Assembly (NCBI RefSeq): GCF_017254845.1
Contig: NZ_JAFKCU010000002.1
Coordinates: 124,001-188,000 of the forward strand
DNA from: Algoriphagus pacificus
Lineage (GTDB): Bacteria; Bacteroidota; Bacteroidia; Cytophagales; Cyclobacteriaceae
Direction: 5' to 3'
Length of the DNA: 64,000 nt
Shown: piece after piece, positions 44,497 to 54,100 of the stretch
How positions within the stretch are numbered: position 1 is the stretch's first letter
Layout of the letters: each line of letters opens with the position of its first letter
Made by a program: the position numbers and the translations under genes
Notes under the pieces: generated by a model
Database searches by the model: none
Told to the model about the DNA's origin: nothing
The model's input: the letters and a program-made list of their open reading frames with translations, nothing else

Positions 44497-45963
44497 TTAC
44501 ATTTCCCAGCCAGGTCTGTAGGTTCTGGTCACGAACTGATTTGCATCTTCGAAATTGGTAATTCTTAGATTGTCACCATCCCAAAGCAATTTTTTACGTC
44601 CATAAAACTCCATCTGACCCCTTGCATTTTCTTTTCTAAGCATGTAGCTTCTGATGGCTAGGTTACCCATTAACACAGTTTCGGTCATAGGTCCCGCATA
44701 ATCAAAAGAAGAAGTCAAGCCTTTGTGCTCGCTGCTGCCATATCCAGCTTTACAAGCATCTACCCAAAGTCTCTGATGTCCGTATTCCGGCTCATCATTT
44801 GGCTCAGTTTGAGGTCCGAATTCCTGCGTACCATCATTAAGGTATAGTTTCGGCATCAAAGGAGAGGAGTCATTGATATTGGTTGAGATAATTCCTTTTT
44901 CACCGATGATCAACACACCATTTGCAGAATTTGCTCCGCCGATGTCATGATCTGCAGGGATGATGTCAGGATGTGCCGGACGAATACCCCCATCACTCCA
45001 GGTCATATTGATTGGAGATTTACTTTTTGGAGTTGCAGCGAAGTTTAAAGAGATAAACGAGGAAGCAGGGCATCCATCAGGATGAAAATCAGGTGTCCAC
45101 ATCTGGCTGTAAACAGAACCTACAGAGCATTCGGCATCGGTAGGATAGTGAAGCCCCAAAGTTCTGAATGGAATGTCAATCAAGTGACAACCTACATCAC
45201 CCAAAGCGCCGGTGCCATAATTCCACCAGCCTCTCCAGCTAAATGGAGCTAAGCCTGGTGTGTAAGGAATTTCTGGAGCTGGTCCCAACCAAAGGTCCCA
45301 ATCCAAAGCGCTTGGTTTTTCACTTGGAGCTGGCTTTGGGAAAGGTCCACCCTGTGGCCAAACAGGTCTATTTGTCCAAACCTCTACTTTAGAGATTTTT
45401 CCGATTCTATCTTTATCAATCCACTCTTGTACTAAATTTAACAATGGGTTTGAGCCACCCTGATTTCCCATTTGAGTCACCACTTTTTGGCTTCTCGCCA
45501 TTTCAGTCAGCATTCTAGCTTCCTTGATATTGTGGGTCATCGGTTTTTGTACGTACACATGTTTGCCTCTTTCCATGGCATACTTCGCTGCTGGTCCATG
45601 GACATGGTCAGGAGTAGAAATGGTCACAGCATCGATGTCTTTCTCTGTGTCCAGCATTTTTCTGAAGTCAGCATAAAGCTTTGCATCCGGAAAACGCTCT
45701 ACTGAAGCCTTAGCTGATCCCGAAAAGTCCACATCACAAAGGGCTACAACACGTTCTCTACCATTTACAGAGGCATTTCGGATATCACTAGCACCTTTTC
45801 CACCCGCACCAATTGCTGCAAGGTTTAATTGATCGGAAGGGGAGGTGAAGCCTACGCCACCTAGAACATGTCTAGGAACTATGAAAAATGAGGATGCGAT
45901 GGCTGCGTTTTTAATAAAATCCCTCCGGGTTTGACCTTCGGAATTTTTCTTGGGGTTTTTCAT
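44497..45963 (-). CDS. Tat-exported Gfo/Idh/MocA family oxidoreductase
   Basis: A 488-residue periplasmic dehydrogenase-like protein. The twin-arginine signal (TRRDFIKNAAIASSFFIV) is near the start. The Rossmann part has LAAIGAGGKGASDI and AVTISTPDHVHGPA, and the EKP motif is replaced by VQKPM in YVQKPMTHNIKEA. A GDVGCHLIDIPF segment lies in the C-terminal domain. The WTNRPVWPQGGPFPKP insertion is typical of the secreted subgroup linked to glycan use in Bacteroidota and Planctomycetes. Some Gfo/Idh/MocA members are glycosidases acting by NAD-dependent chemistry, so a glycan-cleaving role is possible. Confidence 0.92.
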   Translation of the reverse strand: MKNPKKNSEGQTRRDFIKNAAIASSFFIVPRHVLGGVGFTSPSDQLNLAAIGAGGKGASDIRNASVNGRERVVALCDVDFSGSAKASVERFPDAKLYADFRKMLDTEKDIDAVTISTPDHVHGPAAKYAMERGKHVYVQKPMTHNIKEARMLTEMARSQKVVTQMGNQGGSNPLLNLVQEWIDKDRIGKISKVEVWTNRPVWPQGGPFPKPAPSEKPSALDWDLWLGPAPEIPYTPGLAPFSWRGWWNYGTGALGDVGCHLIDIPFRTLGLHYPTDAECSVGSVYSQMWTPDFHPDGCPASSFISLNFAATPKSKSPINMTWSDGGIRPAHPDIIPADHDIGGANSANGVLIIGEKGIISTNINDSSPLMPKLYLNDGTQEFGPQTEPNDEPEYGHQRLWVDACKAGYGSSEHKGLTSSFDYAGPMTETVLMGNLAIRSYMLRKENARGQMEFYGRKKLLWDGDNLRITNFEDANQFVTRTYRPGWEM

Positions 45964-46466
45964 GTGTTTAAAATTTTATTTTCAGAGGTCACACGAAATC
46001 TCGCTTGAATCATCAGCATTTCAACTATTACTGATTTCTTTCTTGCTCGATTGCATGGGGTTGAAATAGGTTAAATAAGTTCATGAAAAATAGGAATTTA
46101 TCTTTTTTAATGAATCCTGTTTGTCTTTAAACTGTCAATCTTTAGGGATCAACGGTATTGTTAATTTTTTGACAGGTTTTTGCCTGATTTAAGATGTTAG
46201 GGTTTATAATGGGGACTTTTTTAAGATTTTTTACACCGATCTTAAAAACCTGCTTTAAAAAATCTCCAAACTTAAGATGTATGGTGATGAAAGGATGAAA
46301 TTTGGTTTAAGAGAAGGTATTGTTGATGTGGATTTTTTCGAAATAAAATATCATGAAAAAGGAAGAAATCAGGATAATGCAGGTGGGCTAAGCGTATTTT
46401 TCAGACTTTCTTTGAATATATTGAATGGTATAAACCATAAAAAGGAAGAGTTTCAATTAGCTAGAA
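45964..46466. other. Intergenic region with TTAAGAT motif cluster
   Basis: About 500 bp between the leftward oxidoreductase and the rightward pntAA gene. No supported gene. The motif TTAAGAT occurs at 46189-46195, 46221-46227 and 46272-46278, and as its reverse complement at 46239-46245. The central pair sits in a 10-bp perfect inverted repeat, TTTTTAAGAT/ATCTTAAAAA (46218-46248, 11-nt loop). The forward copies are 32 and 51 bp apart. This could be an operator array for pnt or a hairpin in its leader. Confidence 0.5.
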
Positions 46467-47591
46467 ATGAAAATAGGAGTTTTAAAAGAGACGAAAGAGC
46501 ATGAAAACCGAGTCGCTCTGAGTCCCGATGTAATCAAATTGCTGATCAAAAACGAATTCGAAGTTTTGGTTGAGTCCGGAGCTGGAATCAAGTCTTATTT
46601 TTCGGATGAAGAGTATCAGGCTGCAGGTGCTTCTATTGTAGCCAAATCGGGAGTTTTTGAATCAGATGTGCTTCTAAAGGTGAATATTTTTACACTGGAT
46701 GAAGTCTCCCAAATGAAAGAAAAGTCTGCCTGCATCTCTTTGATGTATGCGTATAACCATCCTGAAATTTTGGATGAGATGAATAAAAAATCCATTTCAT
46801 CTTTTTCAATGGATGCGGTTCCAAGGATTTCAAGAGCACAAAAAATGGATGCTTTGAGTTCTCAGGCAAATTTGGCTGGCTACAAATCAGTGATTTTAGG
46901 TTCAAATTATCTCGGAATAATCTTCCCTTTGATGATGACGGCTTCTGGGACTATTACTCCAGCTAAGGTTCTGATTTTCGGAGCTGGTGTAGCTGGCTTG
47001 CAAGCAATCGCTACTGCGAAAAGACTGGGTGCAATTGTAGAAGTGAGTGATGTAAGACCAGAAACTAAAGAACAGGTAGAATCTCTAGGAGGTCGTTTTC
47101 TTACTGTTGAAGGTGCAGAAACTGTCAAAGTTGAAGGCGGCTATGCAGCGGAAGTTTCAGAGGAATTCCTTCGAAAGCAAAAAGAACTTATTCAAAGTAA
47201 AATCAAGGAAACGGATCTTGTCATCACCACTGCATTGGTTATGGGTAAGAAATCTCCTATTCTAGTGACAGAGGAAATGGTCAAAACCATGAAACAGGGA
47301 GCTGTAATTGTGGATATGGCAGTAGAATCAGGCGGAAACTGTGAGATTTCAGAAAAAGATAAAACGGTCGTCAAACATGGTGTGACTATCATCGGTGAGT
47401 CCAATCTTCCGGCTTTATTGCCAACAAATGCGAGTCAGCTTTATGCAACGAATATCAGCACATTGCTGCTGCATCTTGCTACTAAGGATGGATTTAATCT
47501 GGATCGGGAAGAAGAGATTACCAAAGGTGTTTTGATCACCTATGAAGGTGAAATCGTACATGAATTCACCAAGAAAATTTTAAATAAATAG
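46467..47591 (+). CDS. pntAA: NAD(P) transhydrogenase subunit alpha part 1 (PntAA)
   Basis: NAD(H)-binding, membrane-peripheral domain I of the proton-translocating transhydrogenase, 374 residues. It begins MKIGVLKETKEHENRVALSPD, as in alanine dehydrogenase/PntA, and has the Rossmann motif VLIFGAGVAGLQAIATAKRLGA plus the RPETKEQVESLGG loop. It ends before the membrane helices, so this is the split form with domain II divided between PntAB and PntB. The gene is the first of a three-gene operon (gap to pntAB 19 bp). The enzyme makes NADPH from NADH at the expense of the proton gradient. Confidence 0.96.
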   Translation: MKIGVLKETKEHENRVALSPDVIKLLIKNEFEVLVESGAGIKSYFSDEEYQAAGASIVAKSGVFESDVLLKVNIFTLDEVSQMKEKSACISLMYAYNHPEILDEMNKKSISSFSMDAVPRISRAQKMDALSSQANLAGYKSVILGSNYLGIIFPLMMTASGTITPAKVLIFGAGVAGLQAIATAKRLGAIVEVSDVRPETKEQVESLGGRFLTVEGAETVKVEGGYAAEVSEEFLRKQKELIQSKIKETDLVITTALVMGKKSPILVTEEMVKTMKQGAVIVDMAVESGGNCEISEKDKTVVKHGVTIIGESNLPALLPTNASQLYATNISTLLLHLATKDGFNLDREEEITKGVLITYEGEIVHEFTKKILNK

Positions 47592-47610
47592 TACCAAACC
47601 TTTTCAAATT

Positions 47611-47898
47611 ATGAGCTCAGAAGCCTTAATTATTCTGATTTATATACTTGTTCTGGCAAGTTTTCTGGGATTTGAACTGATCGCAAAAGTTCCTCCAACC
47701 TTGCACACACCTTTGATGTCCGGCTCCAACGCGATATCTGGAATTACCATCGTAGGGGCTCTTTTAGCCTGTAATGAAATGGGTTATTCAACATTGAGTA
47801 AATGGCTAGGAATGATAGCCTTGGTATTGGCCACCATTAACGTGGTCGGCGGATACACAGTGACTGATCGTATGCTTAAAATGTTTAAGAAGAAATGA
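47611..47898 (+). CDS. pntAB: NAD(P) transhydrogenase subunit alpha part 2 (PntAB)
   Basis: The small 95-residue membrane subunit with three helices (ALIILIYILVLASFLGFELIAK, SGITIVGALLACNEMG, LGMIALVLATINVVGGYTV). It forms part of the proton channel with PntB. The PPTLHTPLMSGSNAISGI loop is diagnostic. Its stop overlaps the pntB start by 4 bp (ATGA), so translation is coupled. Confidence 0.96.
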   Translation: MSSEALIILIYILVLASFLGFELIAKVPPTLHTPLMSGSNAISGITIVGALLACNEMGYSTLSKWLGMIALVLATINVVGGYTVTDRMLKMFKKK

Positions 47899-49280
47899 GT
47901 ATAGCCATCTTACTTGCGTATTTGATTGCCTCAATCCTGTTTGTATTGGGGATCAAAATGATGAATAAAACCAAGTCTGCCAGACAGGGAAACCGTCTTT
48001 CTGCCTTGGGGATGCTTATTGCCATTGTGGCAACTTTACTTCAGATCGAGGTAATTTCTCTGGTAGAAATTTTTGGATGTATCGTTTTAGGATCTGCTAT
48101 TGGCTTATACTATGCGAATAAGGTAGAAATGACCAAGATGCCGGAAATGGTTGCTTTATTCAACGGATTTGGTGGTTTGGCTTCCTTTGCTGTGGCTTTG
48201 TCTGATTTTTTCCTTCGGACAGAAGTCAATATGGAATCCATCGAATTGGTCACCGTAATAAGTATTATCGTTTCGGTTTTTATTGGAGGGGTCACCTTCA
48301 CAGGTTCTATTGTCGCTTTTCTAAAGCTCAATGGAAATATTTCCGGGTCTCCGATTACTTTCAAAGGCCAGCATCCGCTCAACTTGATCCTGTTTATCAG
48401 TTTTCTTGCGGCGGCAACCTTCACAGTGATTGACCAATCGGATCCAATTTTAATTATTGCCTTGATTGTGATTTCGCTCATTTTGGGAATCCTGACAGTG
48501 ATTCCAATCGGTGGAGCTGATATGCCAGTAGTAATTTCCTTATTGAATTCATATTCAGGCATGGCGGCCTGTGCCACTGGTTTTATCCTGAATAATAATG
48601 TCTTGATCGTGGCTGGTTCTCTAGTTGGAGCCTCAGGAATCATTCTTACCCAAATCATGTGTAAAGCAATGAACAGGTCACTCATCAATGTATTGCTGGG
48701 AGGTTTTGGTCAGTCTGTCTCAGCTGCAGCTGCGGATGGACCATCGATCACCGTAAAAGAAATCGGTGTGGAAGAAACGGCCATGCTTTTTGATTCAGTG
48801 TCTTCTGTAATTGTGGTTCCGGGATACGGGATGGCAGTTGCTCAAGCGCAGCATGTGATCCGTGAACTTATGGAACAGTGTGAAAAGAGAAACATAGATT
48901 TCAAATTTGCCATTCACCCAGTTGCTGGAAGGATGCCTGGACATATGAATGTGTTGTTGGCCGAAGCCAATATTTCCTATGACAAGCTGATAGAAATGGA
49001 ATCCATCAATGATGATTTTCAGAATACTGATTTAGTACTGATTGTGGGTGCGAATGACGTGGTAAACCCAGCTGCAAGGAACAATCCTCAAAGCCCGATA
49101 TACGGAATGCCAATTCTAAATGCAGATAAGGCGAGAACAGTAATCGTCAGCAAGCGAAGTATGGGAAAAGGCTATGCAGGTGTGGAAAACGAGCTTTTTG
49201 GCTATCCAAACTGTCTGATGCTTTTTGGCGATGCCAAGCAAACGATTACCAAAGTGGTCTCCGAAATGAAGGAGATGTAA
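47895..49280 (+). CDS. pntB: NAD(P) transhydrogenase subunit beta (PntB)
   Basis: A 461-residue subunit: nine or so membrane helices in the first 270 residues completing the proton path, then the NADP(H)-binding domain III with VIVVPGYGMAVAQAQHVIREL (the GYGMAVAQAQ signature), HPVAGRMPGHMNVLLAEA, and VIVSKRSMGKGYAGVEN. The domain faces the cytoplasm. It is the last gene of the pnt operon with a strong terminator behind it. Confidence 0.97.
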   Translation: MSIAILLAYLIASILFVLGIKMMNKTKSARQGNRLSALGMLIAIVATLLQIEVISLVEIFGCIVLGSAIGLYYANKVEMTKMPEMVALFNGFGGLASFAVALSDFFLRTEVNMESIELVTVISIIVSVFIGGVTFTGSIVAFLKLNGNISGSPITFKGQHPLNLILFISFLAAATFTVIDQSDPILIIALIVISLILGILTVIPIGGADMPVVISLLNSYSGMAACATGFILNNNVLIVAGSLVGASGIILTQIMCKAMNRSLINVLLGGFGQSVSAAAADGPSITVKEIGVEETAMLFDSVSSVIVVPGYGMAVAQAQHVIRELMEQCEKRNIDFKFAIHPVAGRMPGHMNVLLAEANISYDKLIEMESINDDFQNTDLVLIVGANDVVNPAARNNPQSPIYGMPILNADKARTVIVSKRSMGKGYAGVENELFGYPNCLMLFGDAKQTITKVVSEMKEM

Positions 49281-49310
49281 AAAAGAATTTATCTCAAACC
49301 TATAAACCGG

Positions 49311-49341
49311 GGCTATCTGAATTTTCAGGTAGCCTTTTTTT
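49311..49341 (+). terminator. Intrinsic terminator after pntB
   Basis: Ten-bp stem GGCTATCTGA/TCAGGTAGCC (one G-T pair) with a 4-nt loop and a seven-T run, 30 bp after the stop. Confidence 0.92.
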
Positions 49342-49405
49342 GATTGCGAAAAATCTGGTAATAATATCTTAACCTGAACTTTACACCTCGGCATAGTAGA
49401 AAGGG

Positions 49406-49413
49406 TATTTTTG
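49406..49413 (+). promoter_or_regulatory. Candidate -7 box for the ECF sigma factor gene
   Basis: TATTTTTG fits the Bacteroidota -7 box TAnnTTTG exactly, 19 bp before the ATG at 49433. A TTTA at 49380-49383 is 22 bp upstream and could be a weak -33. A housekeeping-type promoter would let the sigma factor be made before induction. Confidence 0.4.
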
Positions 49414-49432
49414 ATCGCTAGAAGTTTTTTAT

Positions 49433-49957
49433 ATGCAGCCTCTTCAAAACAAGGTACAGTTCGAACAGCTATTCAAAGACAATTGGGAATTGATGTATCA
49501 ATCTGCTTTGTATAAGTTAAAGGACCCTTCCTTAGCTGAGGATATTGTTCAGGATATTTTTTTAGACCTTTGGAAAAGGAAAGATAAGCTAGTTCTACAA
49601 TCAGAAATTAAGGTTTATCTGTTGACAGCAGTCAAATACAGCGTGATGAAATGCCTTGATGAAGTTGCAAAAAGACAGGAAAGCCAGCTAGAGATTGCAT
49701 CAGGATTTTATTCTGAGGAGGTTCTTTCTTTTGAGGAGATTTACAATGAAATAGAAGTCGCCATTGAGAAAATTCCACCCAAGGCCAGGATGGTTTTCAA
49801 AATGAACAAACTGGAAGGGATGAATGTGAATGAAATAGCAGAAAAACTCCAATTGTCTCCTCAAACAGTTCATAATCAACTGTCTAAATCAATGAAGATC
49901 TTAAGAGGTGAATTAAAACACATTGCTCCTTTAATTTCAATGATTTTCCTAAACTGA
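49433..49957 (+). CDS. ECF (RpoE-type) sigma factor of a SusCD locus
   Basis: A 174-residue sigma-70 family factor. Region 2 includes LAEDIVQDIFLDLWKRKDKL (about 37-56), and region 4 is ARMVFKMNKLEGMNVNEIAEKLQLSPQTVHNQLSKSMKILR (about 120-160). It probably directs transcription of the SusC/SusD operon downstream. The FecR anti-sigma gene follows after 120 bp, the usual partner for Bacteroidota polysaccharide- or nutrient-sensing systems. Confidence 0.94.
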   Translation: MQPLQNKVQFEQLFKDNWELMYQSALYKLKDPSLAEDIVQDIFLDLWKRKDKLVLQSEIKVYLLTAVKYSVMKCLDEVAKRQESQLEIASGFYSEEVLSFEEIYNEIEVAIEKIPPKARMVFKMNKLEGMNVNEIAEKLQLSPQTVHNQLSKSMKILRGELKHIAPLISMIFLN

Positions 49958-50077
49958 CTCTTTCGCTTTATCCAAAAGTTAATTTTTTGAAAGAGTTTAT
50001 TCATGATTTGATAATAAAATCCAATAGTAGAAATCGGTGGTTGATTACACTTATATAGTGAAAGAACCATCCATTTA

Positions 50078-51046
50078 ATGTCTAAAGAGATTCTTATTAT
50101 CATTTCCAAAATCCTTCGGGGAAAGTCTTCCAGTAGAGAGACCAAACAATTCAATGAATGGTTTGAAAATGACATTTCCCAATCGGATAGCGTTTGGGAT
50201 ACTGAGTCAATTAATAAAAGTAAGGTTGAACAGGATCTTTGGAACAAGATCTGGAAAGGGATTGAACCTGATGAAAAAAAACAAAGTTTTTCGATCGAAA
50301 TCGGTCACTGGAAAATAGCAGCAACGATTATTCTGACTTTTGGACTTTTCTTGGCCTGGACATTAGTTAAACCGGTATTGAAAGAAATTCCTTCAGAAGG
50401 GAATTCTATGTTGGTTTTCGAAAACGGGATTGGTTCATTTAAGAAAGTACGACTTCCTGATGGCTCCTTGGTGCACCTGAATCACAATTCCCAAATCAGA
50501 GTTTCTGAAAATTTCTCTGAAAATAGATATGTGGAACTTGAAGGGGAAGCATTTTTTGAGGTGGAAAGAGATACGCTTCATCCTTTTAGGATTCAAACAA
50601 AAGAACTTTTAACGGAAGTTTTGGGCACCTCATTTTTGATCCAAAATGAAAAAGACCAACCTGAACTAGTAGTGGTCAAAACTGGACTTGTCAAGGTTTC
50701 AGACCAGAGTCAGGAAGTTTTTATGCTTCAGCCAAATAAGAAATTAGAATATTCTTCAGGGAGAGGAGAATTGGCCGAAGTTTCACAGGATGATCCCGTT
50801 TTTGCTTGGTTGGAGGAGAAACTGATTTTTGAGAATACTGATATGATCAGTTTAAAAGGGATTCTGGAGGAATGGTATGGTGTGAAAATCAATTTGACTA
50901 TTCCCGATGCAAATACCTGCAGAATTACTGGAATATATAAAAAACAAAGCCTGGAAAACCTGTTGGAGTTAATCCAATATTCTATTCCGATGTCATTTGA
51001 AATTGAAGGAACCGAAGTCTCACTAAAAATAAAAAACTGTCATTAA
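50078..51046 (+). CDS. FecR-family anti-sigma factor
   Basis: A 322-residue single-pass inner-membrane regulator. The N-terminal cytoplasmic part (about 1-85) carries the anti-sigma segment. A membrane helix is at about 87-107 (AATIILTFGLFLAWTLV). The periplasmic FecR domain follows (KVRLPDGSLVHLNHNSQIRVSENFSENRYVELEGEAFFEV at about 125-165), then DUF4974 (IPDANTCRITGIYKKQSLENLLELI). It is expected to hold the upstream sigma factor inactive until the SusC STN domain signals that substrate is bound, with RseP as a likely final protease (inference). Confidence 0.95.
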   Translation: MSKEILIIISKILRGKSSSRETKQFNEWFENDISQSDSVWDTESINKSKVEQDLWNKIWKGIEPDEKKQSFSIEIGHWKIAATIILTFGLFLAWTLVKPVLKEIPSEGNSMLVFENGIGSFKKVRLPDGSLVHLNHNSQIRVSENFSENRYVELEGEAFFEVERDTLHPFRIQTKELLTEVLGTSFLIQNEKDQPELVVVKTGLVKVSDQSQEVFMLQPNKKLEYSSGRGELAEVSQDDPVFAWLEEKLIFENTDMISLKGILEEWYGVKINLTIPDANTCRITGIYKKQSLENLLELIQYSIPMSFEIEGTEVSLKIKNCH

Positions 51047-51129
51047 ACAAGAATGGATCTGCTGCAACAGACCCATTCGGAACATGCAAAAAACGCTAAC
51101 ACTATTCATTACATGAACAATTCAAATCT

Positions 51130-54100
51130 ATGAAAAAAAAGCTACCTCCTAACTTTAAAACTGTGATCATGAGATTATTTACAGTTTTCCTTTTGAGCTG
51201 CTGGGCACAATCCTTGGTGTTCGCCGATGGAGCGAATGCCCAGAGATTGGATCAGATCCAGATTTCTCTTAGTTCTCAAGAACTTAGTCTAGGCTCGTTC
51301 ATCAACCAAGTTGAAAATCAGTCTACCATCCGGTTTTCATACGAAAGCCAATTGGAACTGACACAGCAGTTGGTATTTAATAAAAGAAAGTCAGACCTGC
51401 TTTCTATTTTAGAATCAGCTTCTTCCCAGGCAGGATTACGGTTTAAGCAAATCGAGAATAACATTGCGATTACCTATCAGGAGCCAAAACAGACAAAGAC
51501 CGCAGTTTTTGTTCCTGTTTCAGTTAAGGGTTCAGTCATCGATGCAGAAACAGGAGAAACGCTTCCGGGTGTAAACATTATCCTGAAAGGAACGTCCAAA
51601 GGTACCACCACAGATATCGATGGAAATTTTTCAATTACTGTAGAAGAGGGGCAGATTTTGGTTTTTTCTTATGTGGGGTATGACCCGCAAGAAGTTTTGA
51701 TCAATAACCAAACTGAGTTGACCATCAGAATGCAATTGGACAGTGATACATTGGGAGAGGTGGTAGTAACTGCTCTGGGTATCAAAAGAGAAGAAAAAGC
51801 ATTGGGTTATGCGACTCAAAAAGTCGAATCAGAACAGTTGCTGGATGCGAGGTCAAATAACTGGTCTGATGCATTAAGGGGAAAAGTTGCTGGTTTGAAT
51901 GTGCTTTCTGCAGGTTCTGGCCCAATGAATTCCTCCCAAATCAGTTTAAGAGGGGATAATTCTCTTAATCCTAATGGAAACTTCGCCCTGATCGTGGTAG
52001 ATGGTGTTCCTTTGAATTCAAGTTTGACATCCTCTGGGGTAAGCAATGCTTATGGTGCAGGATCTGGAAACGATGTACCAATTGATTTTGGAAACGGAAT
52101 TGCTGATTTAAATCCTGACGACATCGAAAATATCACGGTTTTAAAAGGAGCTTCAGCCACCGCATTATATGGTAGCCGTGCTGCTAATGGAGCTTTGATA
52201 GTAACAACAAAAAGTGGTTCCAAGAAAACAAAAGGATTGGGTGTCACGGTCAATTCTAACTTCTCCATGAACGATGTCTTGAAATGGCCAGACTACCAAT
52301 ACGAATATGGACAGGGAACTGGGAAAGCATTTAATTCAGACGGAGATTTATACTATTCTTATGGAGCCTCAGAAGATGGTGCCAGCACAGGTGGAACAAG
52401 TAGTGCTTTTGGGCCGAAGTTCAATGGGCAATCTTATTTTCAATACGACCCAACACTTGAAGGTCAGTCTGCTGAAAGACAGCCTTGGAGACCTTATGAA
52501 AACAATATTAAAGACTTTTGGAGGACTGGCTTTAATATGGTCAATAATGTATCCATCGATGGAAGCCATGAGACAGGCTCTTTGAGGGCTTCGATTACTC
52601 ATACTAAAAATGAGTGGATCATGCCAAATACCGGGTTCGAGAGAATGGTTGCCGCGATTTCTGCTTCCCAACAAGTAAGCGCAAAACTGAAGCTAAATGC
52701 CAAAGTAAATTATACGAATAAGAAAAGTGACAACCTTCCTGCCACAGGATATAATAACCAGTCAATTGCTTATTTCATGATCTTCCAAAATCCAAGTATA
52801 GATTTGGACTGGTATAGACCAATCTGGAAATCAGGAAAGGAAAATGTTGACCAAGTCCATCCATTCAGTTCTTTTATAGACAATCCTTTTTTGATTGCCT
52901 ATGAAATGACCAATTCAGTGAACAACAATGCTGTATTCGGGAATATCTCAGCGACTTATTCATTTGATGAGCATTTTGAACTGATGTTAAGAACTGGTCT
53001 GGCCATGAGTCAGGAAGAAAGAGCTCAGCAGAGACCTTATAGTACCGCCAATTTCCAAAGGGGTTATTACAAGGAGCAAGACATCACCAACTACGAGCAA
53101 AACTCAGATTTCCTCTTCACATACAATGGAAAGCTTTCAGATAAAATAAACCTAAGGGCAAGTGTTGGTGGAAACCAAATGAAGAGAAATTATCGGAGCA
53201 TCAGTGCCTATGTGGATGGTTTGGTGATTCCTGGGGTATATAAATTGGCCAATGGAATAAACAACCCAGTGGTGACTACAAATGATAACAACAGGGTGAT
53301 CAACTCATTATATGGATTGGTGACTTTGGATTTTGATGAAAAAGTCTTTGTGGATATTACGGGGAGAAACGATTGGTCCAGTACCCTTCCTGTTCAGAAT
53401 AATAGCTTCTTTTATCCTTCTGTCAGTACCAGTTTTGTTTTGACAGACATTTTCCAATTGCCTTCTCAGATTTCTTTTGCCAAGCTAAGAATTTCAGGTG
53501 CTCAGGTCGGAAATGATACACAACCATATAGAACGTCTAAATATTACGGTCAAAGTGCTTTCCCTGGCTCTGCTTCTGTTCCTTCTACTTTGTACAATGT
53601 AGACTTCAAGCCAGAGATCACAAGTAGTTTCGAGACGGGAATCGAGCTTATTTTCTTCCAGAGAAGGTTAGGCTTGGATTTAAACTATTATTTGACAGAA
53701 ACCAAAAATCAGATTTTGGAAGTTCCGGTTGATATTACCACAGGTTTCTCTTCTGCAATTCTAAATGCAGGGAAAGTAAGAAATTATGGTGTTGAACTAG
53801 TCCTGAATGGCAGTCCAATCAAAAAAGCCAACTTCCAGTGGAACTCAGTTATTACCTGGGCAAAAAACAAAAATGAAGTAATCTCTCTACCTGATGAAGT
53901 GGATGGGAGTCAGGTCATCGGAAATGGAGGAAATGCATCCATCATTGCAAAAGTAGGGGGGACTACCGGGGATATCTATGGGTTTGGCTTTGTCCGAAAC
54001 CAAGATGGAGAAATTGTCTATGGAAGTAATGGACTCCCTGCAAGACCTCAGGAAATCCAATATATCGGGAATGCTTATGCCAAATGGAAAGGTGGATTTA

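Noticed and set aside
46277-46504. A 75-residue frame upstream of and overlapping pntAA
   Set aside because: It overlaps the pntAA start by 38 bp in another frame, has biased composition and no recognisable motif, and lies on the repeat-rich control region.
48110-48688. A 192-residue antisense frame inside pntB
   Set aside because: It is the complement of highly conserved transhydrogenase coding sequence, and long antisense frames arise easily there.
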